The notes under the pieces were generated by a model. That model saw nothing but the letters and a program-made list of their open reading frames with translations. It was not told the origin of the DNA and searched no databases. The position numbers and the translations under genes are program-made. Source: Collinsella sp. (GTDB taxonomy: Bacteria > Actinomycetota > Coriobacteriia > Coriobacteriales > Coriobacteriaceae). From it: a DNA stretch of 34,801 bases. Position 1 is the first letter of the stretch; each line of letters starts with the position of its first letter. Positions 1 to 7,936 of the stretch are shown here, piece after piece. Where the stretch lies: positions 1-34,801 of the forward strand of contig JAUMPM010000048.1 in the NCBI GenBank assembly GCA_031294825.1, in the 5' to 3' direction.

Positions 1-36
1 GCCGTGATGCGCGACCGGGTGCCCTACCGGGAGTAG
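1..36 (+). CDS. 3' end of an unidentified gene (partial)
   Basis: Frame 1 is open from the window edge to a TAG at 34-36, giving the C-terminus AVMRDRVPYRE. Only eleven residues are visible, so no family can be assigned. In many actinobacteria the gene before rho belongs to threonine biosynthesis (hom-thrC-thrB), which is a contextual guess only. The short length means chance openness cannot be excluded. Confidence 0.35.
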   Translation, partial: AVMRDRVPYRE

Positions 37-78
37 CCCCGACGGTTGACAAAACTATAGGAACACCCAATGACTAAG

Positions 79-106
79 TTGCAGGTGGCGGCGGTTGTGT
101 TACACT
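79..106 (+). promoter_or_regulatory. candidate rho promoter
   Basis: A possible -35 box TTGCAG (79-84) is separated by 16 nt from a -10-like TACACT (101-106). This would give an untranslated leader of about 140 nt before the GTG start of rho. The leader contains the pair GCCCTG (186-191) and CAGGGC (219-224) around the palindrome TGTGATCACA (211-220). Long leaders are common for rho, which autoregulates by attenuation in several bacteria; whether that happens here is inference. The match to consensus is weak. Confidence 0.35.
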
Positions 107-249
107 AACGCTACGTAATTGACGCAATCATCTCGATACAGATCAATGATGTCCGTCGTCTTGAACGGAACTAGACTGTTTAGCCGCCCTGAAGGTTTAT
201 GCAGGGAGCATGTGATCACAGGGCTTGAAAAGAAAGTTGAGCAAACACT

Positions 250-2823
250 GTGTCTGATCAACAGCAAGAAAACGAAATAACTACGACGCAGGCCGCTCCC
301 GCTGCACCGGTTGCGTCGGACCAGGTCGCGGTGCCCGCGCAAGCCTCGGCTCCTGAGACGCCTAAGGCTGCTTCGACGCCTATGCCTGCAACGGCTGAGA
401 AGGCCGTGCCTGCAACTGGTGAGGAGGCTGCTCCGGCAAAGCCCAAGCGCACGCGCCGCACGGCCAAGTCTGCCGCTGACGGCGAGGAGGTCGCCAAGCC
501 CAAGCGCCGCACCACGCGCACGACTCGCGCCAAGCGCACCGTTGCGGCTGACTCCTCGGCGCCGATTTCCGATGAGGTCGCGCAGGCGCGTGCGTTGGCG
601 CAGATTAGCGAGGCTCAGGTGGTGCGCGCCCGCCGTCGTGCTGCCGAGCGAGAGGCCGCGGCTCTGACCGAGCTTGCAGCTCCGTCTGTGCCCGAGACGC
701 CTGCCGCCACCGAGACGCCTGCCGCCGACCTGCCGACCGAGAAGCCGGCGCCGCGCACACGCCGTCGCACGGCTGCTAAGGCCGAGCAGGTTGCTGAACA
801 GGTAACCCCCGAGCTCACCGAGGCTTCGGTTCGTTCCGCGGCAGGGGAGGGCGCATCGCCTGCTGAGCCCGCTGCGCCTGTCGAGGCCAGCGAAGTTCCC
901 GTTGTCGATCCGGCTTTGCGCCCGCACCGTCGCGGTCGCAAGCCCAAGGCCTTCGTCGAGGCAGAGAAGGCCGCAGCCGCAGCTGCAGCCGCTCGGGATG
1001 CTGCGGCGACCGCCGAGTCTGCAACCGCTGCCGATGCACCCGTCCAGGATGCTACGACTTCCGAGGCCGTTTCTGCCGATGTCGAGCCCGCCGACGTCCG
1101 TCCTGGTCGCAGCCATCGTACTGCTGCTAAGCGCACGTCCAAGGCCAAGACTGCCAAGAAGGGTGCGTCCGAGGATTCCGCCGAGACGACCGTCGATGCA
1201 TCGACTGATGCCGCCGAGCCCCAAGACGTCGAACGGCCTGCGTCCGAGAAGCCCAAGCGTGGTCGTAAGAAGTCCGCTAAGGCCAAGGCGTCCGAGCATC
1301 AGGCTGATGTCGAAGCGCAGATTGATTCCGGCGCCGAGGCCAATGACGCCGCTGCGGCCAATGTTGACGCCACCGCAACCGATGGTGCCGCGCCCGCCGA
1401 GGGCGAAGACGGCGCTCGCCCCAACCGTCGCCAACACAAGCGCAATGACGAGCGCAACGAACGCAAGGACGACCGTAACAACGACCGCCGCAACCGTCAG
1501 CGCGATCGCAAGCAGCGCAATAAGGAGCGTAATGCCGCCCCCACCGAACCCACGCTTTCGCGCGAGGAGCTCGCGGCCATGAAGGTCGTCGAGCTGCGTG
1601 AGAAGGCCAAGGAGTTCGAGATTGAGACGACCGGCAAGAAGAAGGCCGAACTCGTCGAAGAGATCTACACCACCGCCGCGAAGGCCGAGGGCTTCCGCGA
1701 CATCAAGGGCATTCTGCAGATTCGCCCGGACAACTCCGGCATCATCCACGCCCATGGCTACATGAAGTCCAACGACGACGCCTTCGTGCCCGCCTACCTC
1801 ATCCGCTCCGCGCGCCTGCGCACGGGCGACGTCATAGAGGGCTCGCTGCGTCCTTCGCGCGGCGGCGACAAGCGCGCCGGCCTCGCCAAAATCACGACCG
1901 TCAACGGTCTGGACCCCGAGCAGATTCGCAACCGTCCCAAGTTCGGCGACCTCACCCCGGTCTATCCCAATGAGCCGCTGCGCATGGAGCACGGCAAGGA
2001 CTCCATTACCGGTCGCGCCATCGACATCGTGTCGCCGATTGGCAAGGGTCAGCGTGGCCTGATCGTGTCCCCGCCTAAGGCCGGCAAGACCACGATCCTC
2101 AAGAAGATCTGCCAGTCTATCTCGATTAACAACCCCGAGGTGCACCTCATCTGCCTGCTCGTCGACGAGCGCCCCGAAGAGGTCACCGATATGCAGCGTT
2201 CCATCAAGGGCGAGGTTGTGGCGTCGACCTTCGATATGCCCGCCGACAACCACACTCGTGTGGCAGAGCTCGTCATCGAGCGCGCCAAGCGCATCGTGGA
2301 GCTGGGTGGCGACGTCGTGGTGGTGCTCGACTCCATCACGCGTCTTGCCCGCGCCTACAACTTGGCGGCGCCCGCCTCGGGCCGCATCCTTTCGGGCGGC
2401 GTCGATTCGGCGGCACTGTATCCGCCCAAGCGCTTCCTGGGCGCAGCCCGCAATATCGAGAACGGTGGCTCGCTCACCATCCTGGCCTCTGCCCTCATCG
2501 ACACCGGCTCCAAGATGGACGAAGTCATCTTTGAGGAGTTCAAGGGCACCGGCAACATGGAGCTTAAGCTCGACCGCGACCTGGCCGATCGCCGCATCTT
2601 CCCGGCTATCGACCCCGTTGCCTCCGGTACGCGTAACGAGGACCTGTTGGTTGACGAGCAGATGCGTCCGTTTGTCTTTGGCCTGCGTCGCATTCTTGCC
2701 GGCATGAACAACACCGAGCGCGCAGCCGCATCGTTTATCAAGGGTCTTAAGGGCACCAACACCAACCAGGAGTTCCTGGTGCGTTCGGCCAAAAAGCACA
2801 GCGACTACGAGCAGACGTTCTAG
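250..2823 (+). CDS. rho: transcription termination factor Rho, long N-terminal extension
   Basis: RNA-dependent hexameric helicase-ATPase that ends transcription of untranslated RNA. The GTG start at 250 opens an 857-residue protein. Residues 1 to about 435 are a low-complexity Ala/Glu/Lys/Arg extension ending in an Arg/Asn/Lys-rich stretch (about 388-431). The Rho_N helical domain follows (about 436-475), then the RNA-binding cold-shock-like domain (about 480-550). The ATPase core has the P-loop SPPKAGKTT (607-615, Lys613) and Walker B VVVVLD (689-694). The C-terminal SALIDTGSKMDEVIFEEFKG region and the ending are typical. E. coli Rho is about 420 residues, so the extension roughly doubles it; such inserts are known in high-GC actinobacteria and are thought to aid RNA binding and termination on structured RNA. 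A hairpin terminator follows the stop. Confidence 0.98.
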   Translation: MSDQQQENEITTTQAAPAAPVASDQVAVPAQASAPETPKAASTPMPATAEKAVPATGEEAAPAKPKRTRRTAKSAADGEEVAKPKRRTTRTTRAKRTVAADSSAPISDEVAQARALAQISEAQVVRARRRAAEREAAALTELAAPSVPETPAATETPAADLPTEKPAPRTRRRTAAKAEQVAEQVTPELTEASVRSAAGEGASPAEPAAPVEASEVPVVDPALRPHRRGRKPKAFVEAEKAAAAAAAARDAAATAESATAADAPVQDATTSEAVSADVEPADVRPGRSHRTAAKRTSKAKTAKKGASEDSAETTVDASTDAAEPQDVERPASEKPKRGRKKSAKAKASEHQADVEAQIDSGAEANDAAAANVDATATDGAAPAEGEDGARPNRRQHKRNDERNERKDDRNNDRRNRQRDRKQRNKERNAAPTEPTLSREELAAMKVVELREKAKEFEIETTGKKKAELVEEIYTTAAKAEGFRDIKGILQIRPDNSGIIHAHGYMKSNDDAFVPAYLIRSARLRTGDVIEGSLRPSRGGDKRAGLAKITTVNGLDPEQIRNRPKFGDLTPVYPNEPLRMEHGKDSITGRAIDIVSPIGKGQRGLIVSPPKAGKTTILKKICQSISINNPEVHLICLLVDERPEEVTDMQRSIKGEVVASTFDMPADNHTRVAELVIERAKRIVELGGDVVVVLDSITRLARAYNLAAPASGRILSGGVDSAALYPPKRFLGAARNIENGGSLTILASALIDTGSKMDEVIFEEFKGTGNMELKLDRDLADRRIFPAIDPVASGTRNEDLLVDEQMRPFVFGLRRILAGMNNTERAAASFIKGLKGTNTNQEFLVRSAKKHSDYEQTF

Positions 2824-2860
2824 GTTGTCATCCACACGCAGCGATAGCCATCAATGCGAT

Positions 2861-2893
2861 AAAGGGTCGGGGCTTTGAGCCTCGGCCCTTTTC
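2861..2893 (+). terminator. intrinsic terminator after rho
   Basis: The arms AAAGGGTCGGGGC (2861-2873) and GCCTCGGCCCTTT (2879-2891) pair with two G-U or mismatched positions around a 5-nt loop and are followed by a short T run. It lies 38 nt after the rho stop. Confidence 0.8.
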
Positions 2894-2971
2894 CATATCG
2901 CCGCTCCGCGCTTATTTTTGACCATAAGACTGGCAAGCAGCAGGTTTCCCGTTTCAATCCGACATCGTCGC

Positions 2972-3000
2972 TTGCAATCGACAGGGCGGTTTCGCATAAT
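2972..3000 (+). promoter_or_regulatory. candidate promoter for the gene at 3137
   Basis: The boxes TTGCAA (2972-2977) and CATAAT (2995-3000) are spaced by exactly 17 nt. They sit in the 313-nt gap between rho and the next gene, which otherwise holds only the rho terminator and no convincing gene. The implied leader is about 130 nt. This is pattern matching only. Confidence 0.5.
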
Positions 3001-3136
3001 AGCTTTTAAGCTTCGCGACGGAAAACGCAGATGAAACGAACCATATACCGTTGCTTTGGGGCATAGCCCCGCTTCATCTTCTCTCGCGCAGCCAACTGAA
3101 TGATGCGATTTGGGTGCTGGAAGATGGGGAGAGCTC

Positions 3137-4537
3137 ATGGCTTCTTCTGATGCAACACAACGAGCAGTCCTTGCCGGACTTTCGTGCGGGATCGGTCTTG
3201 CCGCTCCCGTGGTTATGTATGCCGCGACGCTGCCGTTTTCGTCTGTGAACGAGACGGTCGTGGCGGGTGCGGTTCCCTTCGCCGTGGGCGCGGTGGCGGG
3301 CGTGGGTATCTATGCCGCCTCGCTGGGTATCTCCGAGTATCGTGCGCAGCGTGAAGAGCGTCTGTTCCAGCCCGATGCCATGGGCGGTGCCGCCAATCTC
3401 AATCAGCATCAAAGCGAGTTCAAGACCGCCTCGATTCCAGCTCAGCAGCAGGATGCGACTCCTTACGCTGCGGCTTTTGCTTCTCAGGCTCAGGCGGAGC
3501 AGTCTACCTCGGCATTCCTTTCCGGCCTGACTGGTGCGTTCCAGCGCCGTCATGCCGATGATGGTGTCCCTACCATCGCTCGAGCCGCAGATGCTATGGA
3601 CGAGGACGAGGCTTGGTCCATGATCGACAGTATGCTCGACGACGATTCGCCGGTGAGCTGCGACCCTGCACACTCGCGCGACGTCTATCAAGTCGCCATC
3701 GACGAGCTCACCAACGGCGGGCAGACCGGCTCCTTCAATCGCGACGACATCGCCGCCGCGGCACGCGCCGTGTCTGGCTCACAGGCCGCCCCTGCGGGCA
3801 GCACGGCGGCTTTCGTGGCACTCGTTGCCAACGCGGCAGCCAATAACGCCTACAGCGCTACCTCGGCGGACGCGAACGCTTCTGCCGACAATTCGTACGT
3901 TGATGAAGCCATGACTGCGGACGAGGAGGCCGTTGCCGCTCGCCGTGCCGCCGAAAGCTCGTTGTGGGGCGCTCCTGCCCAGCAGCAGGCGGCTGAGGCT
4001 GCGCCGTACAATGCAAACCTCGCCAGCATGCCTATCATCTCCGGTGCCGCGGACATCGATCTCGATGACCTCGATGAGCCTGCAGCCATCACCGCATCGA
4101 TTGATGCCCAAGATCGCATCGACACCGGCGACCTTCCGGACGCCTCGCTCGAGGTTGATGTTCCCATGGCCGATTACTCGGGCCACGAGGACATGTGGGC
4201 CGCCGCCACCGCGATTCTGGATGAGATTGACGAGCCTGCTCCTGTTGCAGCCCCCGCTCCCGTCGCTGCCCCTCAGCCTGCTGCCCCCGCCTATGTCGGC
4301 CGTCACAGTGCTGTGTTCCCCGAGGATACTGCCCGTATCTCGCGCGAGAGCATCGAGCGGGCCGAGGCTATTGCCGCCGGCATTATGGAAAACCGTCGTC
4401 ACGAGCGCGTCAATCAGATCCTCGAGGAAGAGATCGAGCGCCTGCAGTCCTCAACAGCCAAGCGTACGGGCCGTGCTTATCTGAGCGTTATCGAGGGCGG
4501 TACCGCCAGCTTCGCGCCGCTCCGCGCGGAGGCATAA
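3137..4537 (+). CDS. membrane-anchored Ala/acid-rich protein of unknown function
   Basis: The ATG at 3137 is preferred because GGGGAGAG lies about 5 nt upstream; an upstream in-frame TTG at 3110 lacks this. The 466-residue protein begins with two hydrophobic segments (roughly residues 8-27 and 36-60 from this Met), suggesting an N-terminal membrane hairpin. A long acidic, Ala/Asp/Ser-rich and probably disordered region follows. It includes an APVAAPAPVAAP-type Pro/Ala linker, and then a charged helical tail of about 60 residues around RRHERVNQILEEEIERLQ that could form a coiled coil. No enzymatic motif is visible. It is followed 7 nt later by the VanZ-family gene, so the two are probably co-transcribed. 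A structural or envelope-linked role is possible but not shown. Confidence 0.85.
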   Translation: MASSDATQRAVLAGLSCGIGLAAPVVMYAATLPFSSVNETVVAGAVPFAVGAVAGVGIYAASLGISEYRAQREERLFQPDAMGGAANLNQHQSEFKTASIPAQQQDATPYAAAFASQAQAEQSTSAFLSGLTGAFQRRHADDGVPTIARAADAMDEDEAWSMIDSMLDDDSPVSCDPAHSRDVYQVAIDELTNGGQTGSFNRDDIAAAARAVSGSQAAPAGSTAAFVALVANAAANNAYSATSADANASADNSYVDEAMTADEEAVAARRAAESSLWGAPAQQQAAEAAPYNANLASMPIISGAADIDLDDLDEPAAITASIDAQDRIDTGDLPDASLEVDVPMADYSGHEDMWAAATAILDEIDEPAPVAAPAPVAAPQPAAPAYVGRHSAVFPEDTARISRESIERAEAIAAGIMENRRHERVNQILEEEIERLQSSTAKRTGRAYLSVIEGGTASFAPLRAEA

Positions 4538-4544
4538 CTTCTGC

Positions 4545-4994
4545 ATGGTTAAGATCAGTCGAAAATGGGCGGTTGTAACCTGCCTGATGGCGCTCTTGAT
4601 CTGGGGCAATTCGCTGGTTCCCGGCTCGGGGTCGGGCTCGCTGAGCCTAACGGTCATGGAAGCTATCCGCGGTTTTCTGCACAGCGTGGGACTTCCATAT
4701 GAATGGGTGACCAACTTTGTTGTTCGCAAGTGCGCGCATTTTACCGAGTATATGGTGCTCGGCATCTTGGCAACGCACGCCTTTGATTTTGAGGGCCGGC
4801 GCACCTTTGACGTGCTGCTGCCCACGGCGGTGTTCCTGCTGCTGATTCCTTCGATCGACGAGACGATTCAGCTCTTTGTGCCGGGACGCGCCGGCATGAT
4901 CACCGATGTGATGATCGACTGCTGTGGAGCGGCAACGGGCGTTGTGCTCCGATATCTCTTACGGTCGCTGATGTGCGCCAAAAAAGCCGCCTAG
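4545..4994 (+). CDS. VanZ-family membrane protein
   Basis: 149 residues with about four hydrophobic segments. The family signature is present: VRKCAHFTEYMVLG in the middle, then DETIQLFVPGRAGMITDV and a D-x3-G-type motif in the third to fourth helix region. VanZ-like proteins are integral membrane proteins; the founder confers low-level teicoplanin resistance in enterococci, while most chromosomal homologues have no known role. The gene lies 7 nt after the preceding membrane protein, whose end carries GGAGG as a possible ribosome site. Its stop codon lies inside the first arm of the terminator. Confidence 0.9.
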   Translation: MVKISRKWAVVTCLMALLIWGNSLVPGSGSGSLSLTVMEAIRGFLHSVGLPYEWVTNFVVRKCAHFTEYMVLGILATHAFDFEGRRTFDVLLPTAVFLLLIPSIDETIQLFVPGRAGMITDVMIDCCGAATGVVLRYLLRSLMCAKKAA

Positions 4995-5028
4995 GACGTA
5001 TTGCTTGGTCCTAGGCGGCTTTTTTTTG
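4983..5028. terminator. strong bidirectional terminator overlapping the VanZ gene end
   Basis: The arms AAGCCGCCTAGGAC and GTCCTAGGCGGCTT form a perfect stem of about 14 bp around a roughly 10-nt loop, with eight T residues on the plus strand and a six-T run on the minus strand. It can serve both the plus-strand VanZ operon and the converging minus-strand fructokinase gene. Confidence 0.93.
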
Positions 5029-5105
5029 AGGGCTTATATGAGGTGTGGTGGTGTCGTTCCGTAGGTCGGATTTGCCGGGCGCGCCACCCCCTGTGGGTGC
5101 GTCTG

Positions 5106-5996
5106 CTACTGAAGCGCCTGTGCGCCCAGGGCCAGACAGCCCATGATTCCCTGCTTGCCCTCGAGGCTGTTGTTGACGATGTAGTTATCGATGTCGTTGA
5201 CCTCGGGCGTGACGATATAGCCGTTGAGCATTTCGGCGCACTTCTTGCGCGCGAGCGGCACGATGGGGGTGTGGTCGGCCACGCCGCCGCCGATGATGAT
5301 CTTTTGCGGCGCGTAGCACAGCGTGTAGGTCATGAGCGCCTGTGCCAGATAGCCGGCGAGCAGGTCCATGGCCTCCGGGTCATCGGCCATGTCTCCGGCG
5401 CTCTTGCCATCCCAGCGCTTTTTAACGCCGGGGCCGGCGATGAGGCCCTCGAGGCAGTTGTCGTGGAAGGGGCAGGCGCTATGCTCGCCGATGGTGTCGC
5501 GCGGGTCGCGCGTGACCAGGATGTGACCGGCCTCGGGATGCATCATGCCGTGCACGAGCTGGCCGCCCGAGAGCACGCCGGCGCCCACGCCGGTGCCGAT
5601 GGTCAGGTAGACAACGTCAGTGAGGCCCTGGGCGCAACCAAAGGTGACCTCGCCCAGGCAGGCGACGTTGACGTCGGTATCGTAGCCACAGGGAATATTG
5701 AGCTTGTTTTGGATGGTGCCCAGCAGGTCAAAGTAGCGCCATGCCGTTTTGGGCGTCTCCAGGATCTTGCCGTATTGGGGCGAGGCGGGGTTGACTGCGG
5801 TGGGGCCAAAGGCGCCAATGCCCAGCGCGGCGATGCCCTTGTCGGCAAACCATGCGTTGACGGCCTCAACGGTCTCCTGCGGGGTCGTGGTCGCGATCTG
5901 CTCACGCTCCAGGACCGTACCGTCTGCATAGCCCGTGGCGCAGACCATCTTGGTGCCGCCGGCCTCGAGCGCTCCGATAAGCTGCTGTTCTGCCAT
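5106..5996 (-). CDS. ROK-family fructokinase
   Basis: 296 residues. The N-terminal phosphate-binding motif reads GALEAGGTKMVCA, close to the form seen in ScrK/GmuE-type fructokinases rather than the DIGGT of glucokinases. The catalytic region is YDTDVNVACLGE, followed by the glycine-rich LTIGTGVGAG. The zinc-binding region is recognisable as HPEAGHILV and then CPFHDNCLEGLIAG. The family phosphorylates fructose (ATP-dependent, EC 2.7.1.4), feeding glycolysis; other hexoses remain possible. The ATG at 5996 is preceded by AGAGAGGAA. The gene stands alone between two terminators, with a TATACT box upstream (6035-6040, minus strand). Confidence 0.92.
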   Translation of the reverse strand: MAEQQLIGALEAGGTKMVCATGYADGTVLEREQIATTTPQETVEAVNAWFADKGIAALGIGAFGPTAVNPASPQYGKILETPKTAWRYFDLLGTIQNKLNIPCGYDTDVNVACLGEVTFGCAQGLTDVVYLTIGTGVGAGVLSGGQLVHGMMHPEAGHILVTRDPRDTIGEHSACPFHDNCLEGLIAGPGVKKRWDGKSAGDMADDPEAMDLLAGYLAQALMTYTLCYAPQKIIIGGGVADHTPIVPLARKKCAEMLNGYIVTPEVNDIDNYIVNNSLEGKQGIMGCLALGAQALQ

Positions 5997-6034
5997 AGTA
6001 TTCCTCTCTCTGGGACGAGTTGCTCCGTGACTAA

Positions 6035-6040
6035 AGTATA
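6035..6040 (-). promoter_or_regulatory. candidate -10 box for the fructokinase gene
   Basis: TATACT on the minus strand, 38 nt upstream of the start codon, in an AT-rich gap after the aminotransferase terminator. No good -35 box is seen at standard spacing (the hexamer there reads CTTTCT). Confidence 0.4.
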
Positions 6041-6066
6041 GGGCTCTAAACTATTTAAGAAAGCGT

Positions 6067-6112
6067 TATAAAAAGAAGCCTCGCAACGCGGCGGGCGGTG
6101 CGAGGCTTCTTT
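6067..6112 (-). terminator. terminator after the aminotransferase gene
   Basis: A perfect 14-bp stem, AAAGAAGCCTCGCA (6072-6085) with TGCGAGGCTTCTTT (6099-6112), encloses a 13-nt GC-rich loop. Read on the minus strand it runs into TTTTTAT, matching the end of the minus-strand gene at 6138. Confidence 0.9.
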
Positions 6113-6137
6113 GGTTGCTTTAGTTGCTGGGCCGTCC

Positions 6138-7319
6138 TTACCCGCGCGGCTTGATTTTATCACGTAGTGACTTGAGGTTCTCCAGCGCCGCGTTAAGCGT
6201 CTCGTCTCGCTTGGCAAAGTGGAAACGAATCAGATGGTTGACGGGCTCGCGGAAGAAGCTCGAGCCGGGCACGGCGCCCACGCCCACCTTAGACGCGAGA
6301 TCCTCGCAGAATTCGAGGTCGCTGTCATAGCCAAACTCAGAGATGTCCATCATGACGTAGTAAGCGCCCTGCGGTACGTTGTGCTCAAGACCGATGCTAT
6401 CGAGCCCCTGGCAGAACAGGTCGCGCTTGGCGGTGTAGAGGTCGAGGACCTCCTGGTAATAACTGTCGTCGAAGTTGAGGGCGGTGACGACAGCTTCCTG
6501 CAGGGGAGCGGCGGCACCCACGGTGAGGAAGTCGTGGACCTTCTTGATGCGCTCGGTGATCTGGGCCGGGGCAATGGTGTAGCCCAGACGCCAGCCGGTG
6601 ATGGAGTACGTCTTAGACAGCGAACTGCAGCTGATGGTGCGCTCGAACATGCCGGGCAGCGTGGCCATATAGACGTGCTCGTGGGGCGCGTAGACGATGT
6701 GCTCGTATACCTCGTCGGTGATGCAGTAGGCGTCGTACTTTTTGCAGAGGTCGGCGATAAAGGTGAGCTCCTCGCGCGTAAAGACCTTGCCACAGGGGTT
6801 GGAAGGGTTGCACAGGACGATGGCCTTGGGATCGTTGTCGCGGAAGGCCGCCTCGAGCACCTCGCGGTCAAAGTCGAATGTGGGCGGGTTGAGCGGCACG
6901 TAGATGGGCTCGGCACCCGAAAGGATCGTGTCGGCGCCGTAGTTCTCGTAGAACGGCGAGAAGATGACGACCTTATCGCCGGGGTTCGTGACCGTCATCA
7001 TGGCGGCCATCATGGCCTCGGTGGAGCCGCAGGTGACTACGATATTCTCGTTGGGGTTCACCGGCATGCCCATAAAGTGCTCCTGTTTGGCGGCGAGCGC
7101 CTCGCGCATGGCCTGGGAGCCCCAGGTGATGGAGTACTGGTGATAGAGCGGCTTGGGGTCGCTGGCGATGGTGCTGAGGCTATCGAGCAACTGCGCTGGG
7201 GGATCGAAGTCAGGGAAGCCCTGCGACAGGTTGACGGCGCCATACTTGTTGGAGATGCGCGTCATACGGCGGATGACGGAATCGGTAAACGTTGCCGTAC
7301 GGTTGGAGAGTTCTTTCAT
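6138..7319 (-). CDS. class I/II pyridoxal-phosphate aminotransferase
   Basis: 393 residues, the normal length for fold-type I aminotransferases. Visible residues are N174 in NPSNPCG, D202 and Y205 in TDEVYEH (pyridine-ring contacts), the Schiff-base lysine K236 in SSLSKTYSITGWRLGY, and the substrate-carboxylate Arg in LIRFHFAK near the C-terminus. The N-terminal NLSQGFPDFDPP and the overall pattern resemble the kynurenine/methionine aminotransferase (YbdL/KAT-like) subgroup. Broad amino-acid to 2-oxo-acid transamination is therefore likely, with the exact substrate unknown. The ATG at 7319 has GAAAGGA upstream. It is a single-gene unit diverging from the tRNA cluster. Confidence 0.92.
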   Translation of the reverse strand: MKELSNRTATFTDSVIRRMTRISNKYGAVNLSQGFPDFDPPAQLLDSLSTIASDPKPLYHQYSITWGSQAMREALAAKQEHFMGMPVNPNENIVVTCGSTEAMMAAMMTVTNPGDKVVIFSPFYENYGADTILSGAEPIYVPLNPPTFDFDREVLEAAFRDNDPKAIVLCNPSNPCGKVFTREELTFIADLCKKYDAYCITDEVYEHIVYAPHEHVYMATLPGMFERTISCSSLSKTYSITGWRLGYTIAPAQITERIKKVHDFLTVGAAAPLQEAVVTALNFDDSYYQEVLDLYTAKRDLFCQGLDSIGLEHNVPQGAYYVMMDISEFGYDSDLEFCEDLASKVGVGAVPGSSFFREPVNHLIRFHFAKRDETLNAALENLKSLRDKIKPRG

Positions 7320-7429
7320 GCCGGTCCTTTCGAGGATTTGCAGTGGGGCAAGTTTACTCCTATGGAACCGGTGGGAATTGCTCGAAACGCGCTCGAAAAA
7401 CTCTTTTCAAAATTCTTGAAAATTGGGGC

Positions 7430-7458
7430 TTGCATCACGTGGCGTTCCTTGCAATAAT
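7430..7458 (+). promoter_or_regulatory. candidate promoter of the tRNA cluster
   Basis: TTGCAT (7430-7435) and AATAAT (7453-7458) are spaced by 17 nt and end 27 nt before tRNA-His. Position and spacing suit a stable-RNA promoter; the -35 box is imperfect. Confidence 0.5.
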
Positions 7459-7484
7459 AGTCGAGCGCGAAGCGCACAGGACAC

Positions 7485-7562
7485 GGTGGGTGTAGCTCAG
7501 TTGGCTAGAGCGACGGGTTGTGGTCCCGTAGGTCGAGGGTTCGAGTCCCTTTACCCACCCCA
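7485..7562 (+). tRNA. tRNA-His (anticodon GTG)
   Basis: Full cloverleaf: acceptor arms GTGGGTG (7486-7492) and TACCCAC (7552-7558), anticodon stem ACGGG/CCCGT with loop TTGTGGT (anticodon GTG at 7520-7522), T arm with TTCGAGT, and encoded CCA at 7560-7562. The extra G at 7485 facing C73 is the G(-1) that marks histidine tRNA. Confidence 0.97.
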
Positions 7563-7584
7563 GTTCTTGCTTCGTGTTGATATC

Positions 7585-7660
7585 GGGTCGTTAGCTCAGT
7601 TGGTAGAGCAGGGGACTCTTAATCCCAAGGTCCAGGGTTCGAACCCCTGACGGCCCACCA
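7585..7660 (+). tRNA. tRNA-Lys (anticodon CTT), copy 1
   Basis: 76 nt: acceptor GGGTCGT with ACGGCCC, anticodon loop CTCTTAA (CTT at 7618-7620), T loop TTCGAAC, discriminator A and encoded CCA (7658-7660). It is followed by a perfect 10-bp hairpin (7674-7699). Confidence 0.97.
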
Positions 7661-7673
7661 CACGATATCTCCT

Positions 7674-7702
7674 CTAAAGTCCGCCATAACGGACTTTAGC
7701 TT
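7674..7702 (+). terminator. hairpin between the two tRNA-Lys genes
   Basis: CTAAAGTCCG (7674-7683) and CGGACTTTAG (7690-7699) form a perfect 10-bp stem with loop CCATAA, followed by CTTT. The weak T tract suggests a processing element or inefficient terminator; copy 2 of tRNA-Lys starts at 7704. Confidence 0.6.
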
Positions 7703-7703
7703 T

Positions 7704-7779
7704 GGGTCGTTAGCTCAGTTGGTAGAGCAGGGGACTCTTAATCCCAAGGTCCAGGGTTCGACCCCCTGACGGCCCACCC
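7704..7779 (+). tRNA. tRNA-Lys (anticodon CTT), copy 2, no encoded CCA
   Basis: Identical to copy 1 except position 59 in the T loop (TTCGACC instead of TTCGAAC) and the 3' end, which reads ACCC instead of ACCA, so CCA must be added enzymatically if this copy is used. All stems are intact, so it is probably functional. Its last 20 nt and downstream terminator are duplicated at 7937-8041. Confidence 0.94.
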
Positions 7780-7864
7780 AAAGCATGTTAAAGCGACTGG
7801 CTTAGGCTGGTCGCTTTTTTGTTAACCTCACATGGGGTCGAACCCGTCGGGGCGCGGAGCTGAG
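7760..7864 (+). repeat. direct repeat, copy 1 (tRNA-Lys 3' end plus terminator)
   Basis: A 105-nt unit beginning inside the T arm of tRNA-Lys copy 2. It runs through the tRNA 3' end and terminator to a GC-rich segment ending GGCGCGGAGCTGAG. It recurs 177 nt downstream with 5 differences by eye (about 95% identical). Confidence 0.9.
7790..7820 (+). terminator. terminator after tRNA-Lys copy 2
   Basis: AAAGCGAC (7790-7797) pairs with GTCGCTTT (7810-7817), the stem extending inward through GU pairs to a TTAG loop, and six T residues follow. It is the first of two copies of the same terminator. Confidence 0.85.
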
Positions 7865-7936
7865 GAAATGCGTAAGCATTTGCCAGCGCAGCGCGCAAGG
7901 CGCGAAGCGCCGCAGCGACCGCCTGCAAAGCAGGCT
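7865..7936. repeat. 72-nt spacer of consecutive palindromes
   Basis: Between the two direct repeats lie AAATGC-GTAA-GCATTT (7866-7881), a GCGC-rich self-complementary block (7889-7912) and GCCTGC-AAA-GCAGGC (7921-7935). Together they could form three adjacent hairpins. The GGGGTC before and the GACCCC after the spacer can also pair, closing a larger stem. Confidence 0.75.

Noticed and set aside
100..2835. A 911-codon open frame antisense to rho
   Set aside because: It mirrors the Ala/Lys/Glu codons of rho in the opposite frame, is low in complexity and has no ribosome site. Rho itself has full domain support.
2851..3138. A 95-codon minus-strand frame between rho and the next gene
   Set aside because: It covers the rho terminator and the likely promoter of the next gene and has no family resemblance.
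5001..6041. A 346-codon plus-strand frame over the fructokinase gene
   Set aside because: It is antisense to a ROK kinase with all motifs present.
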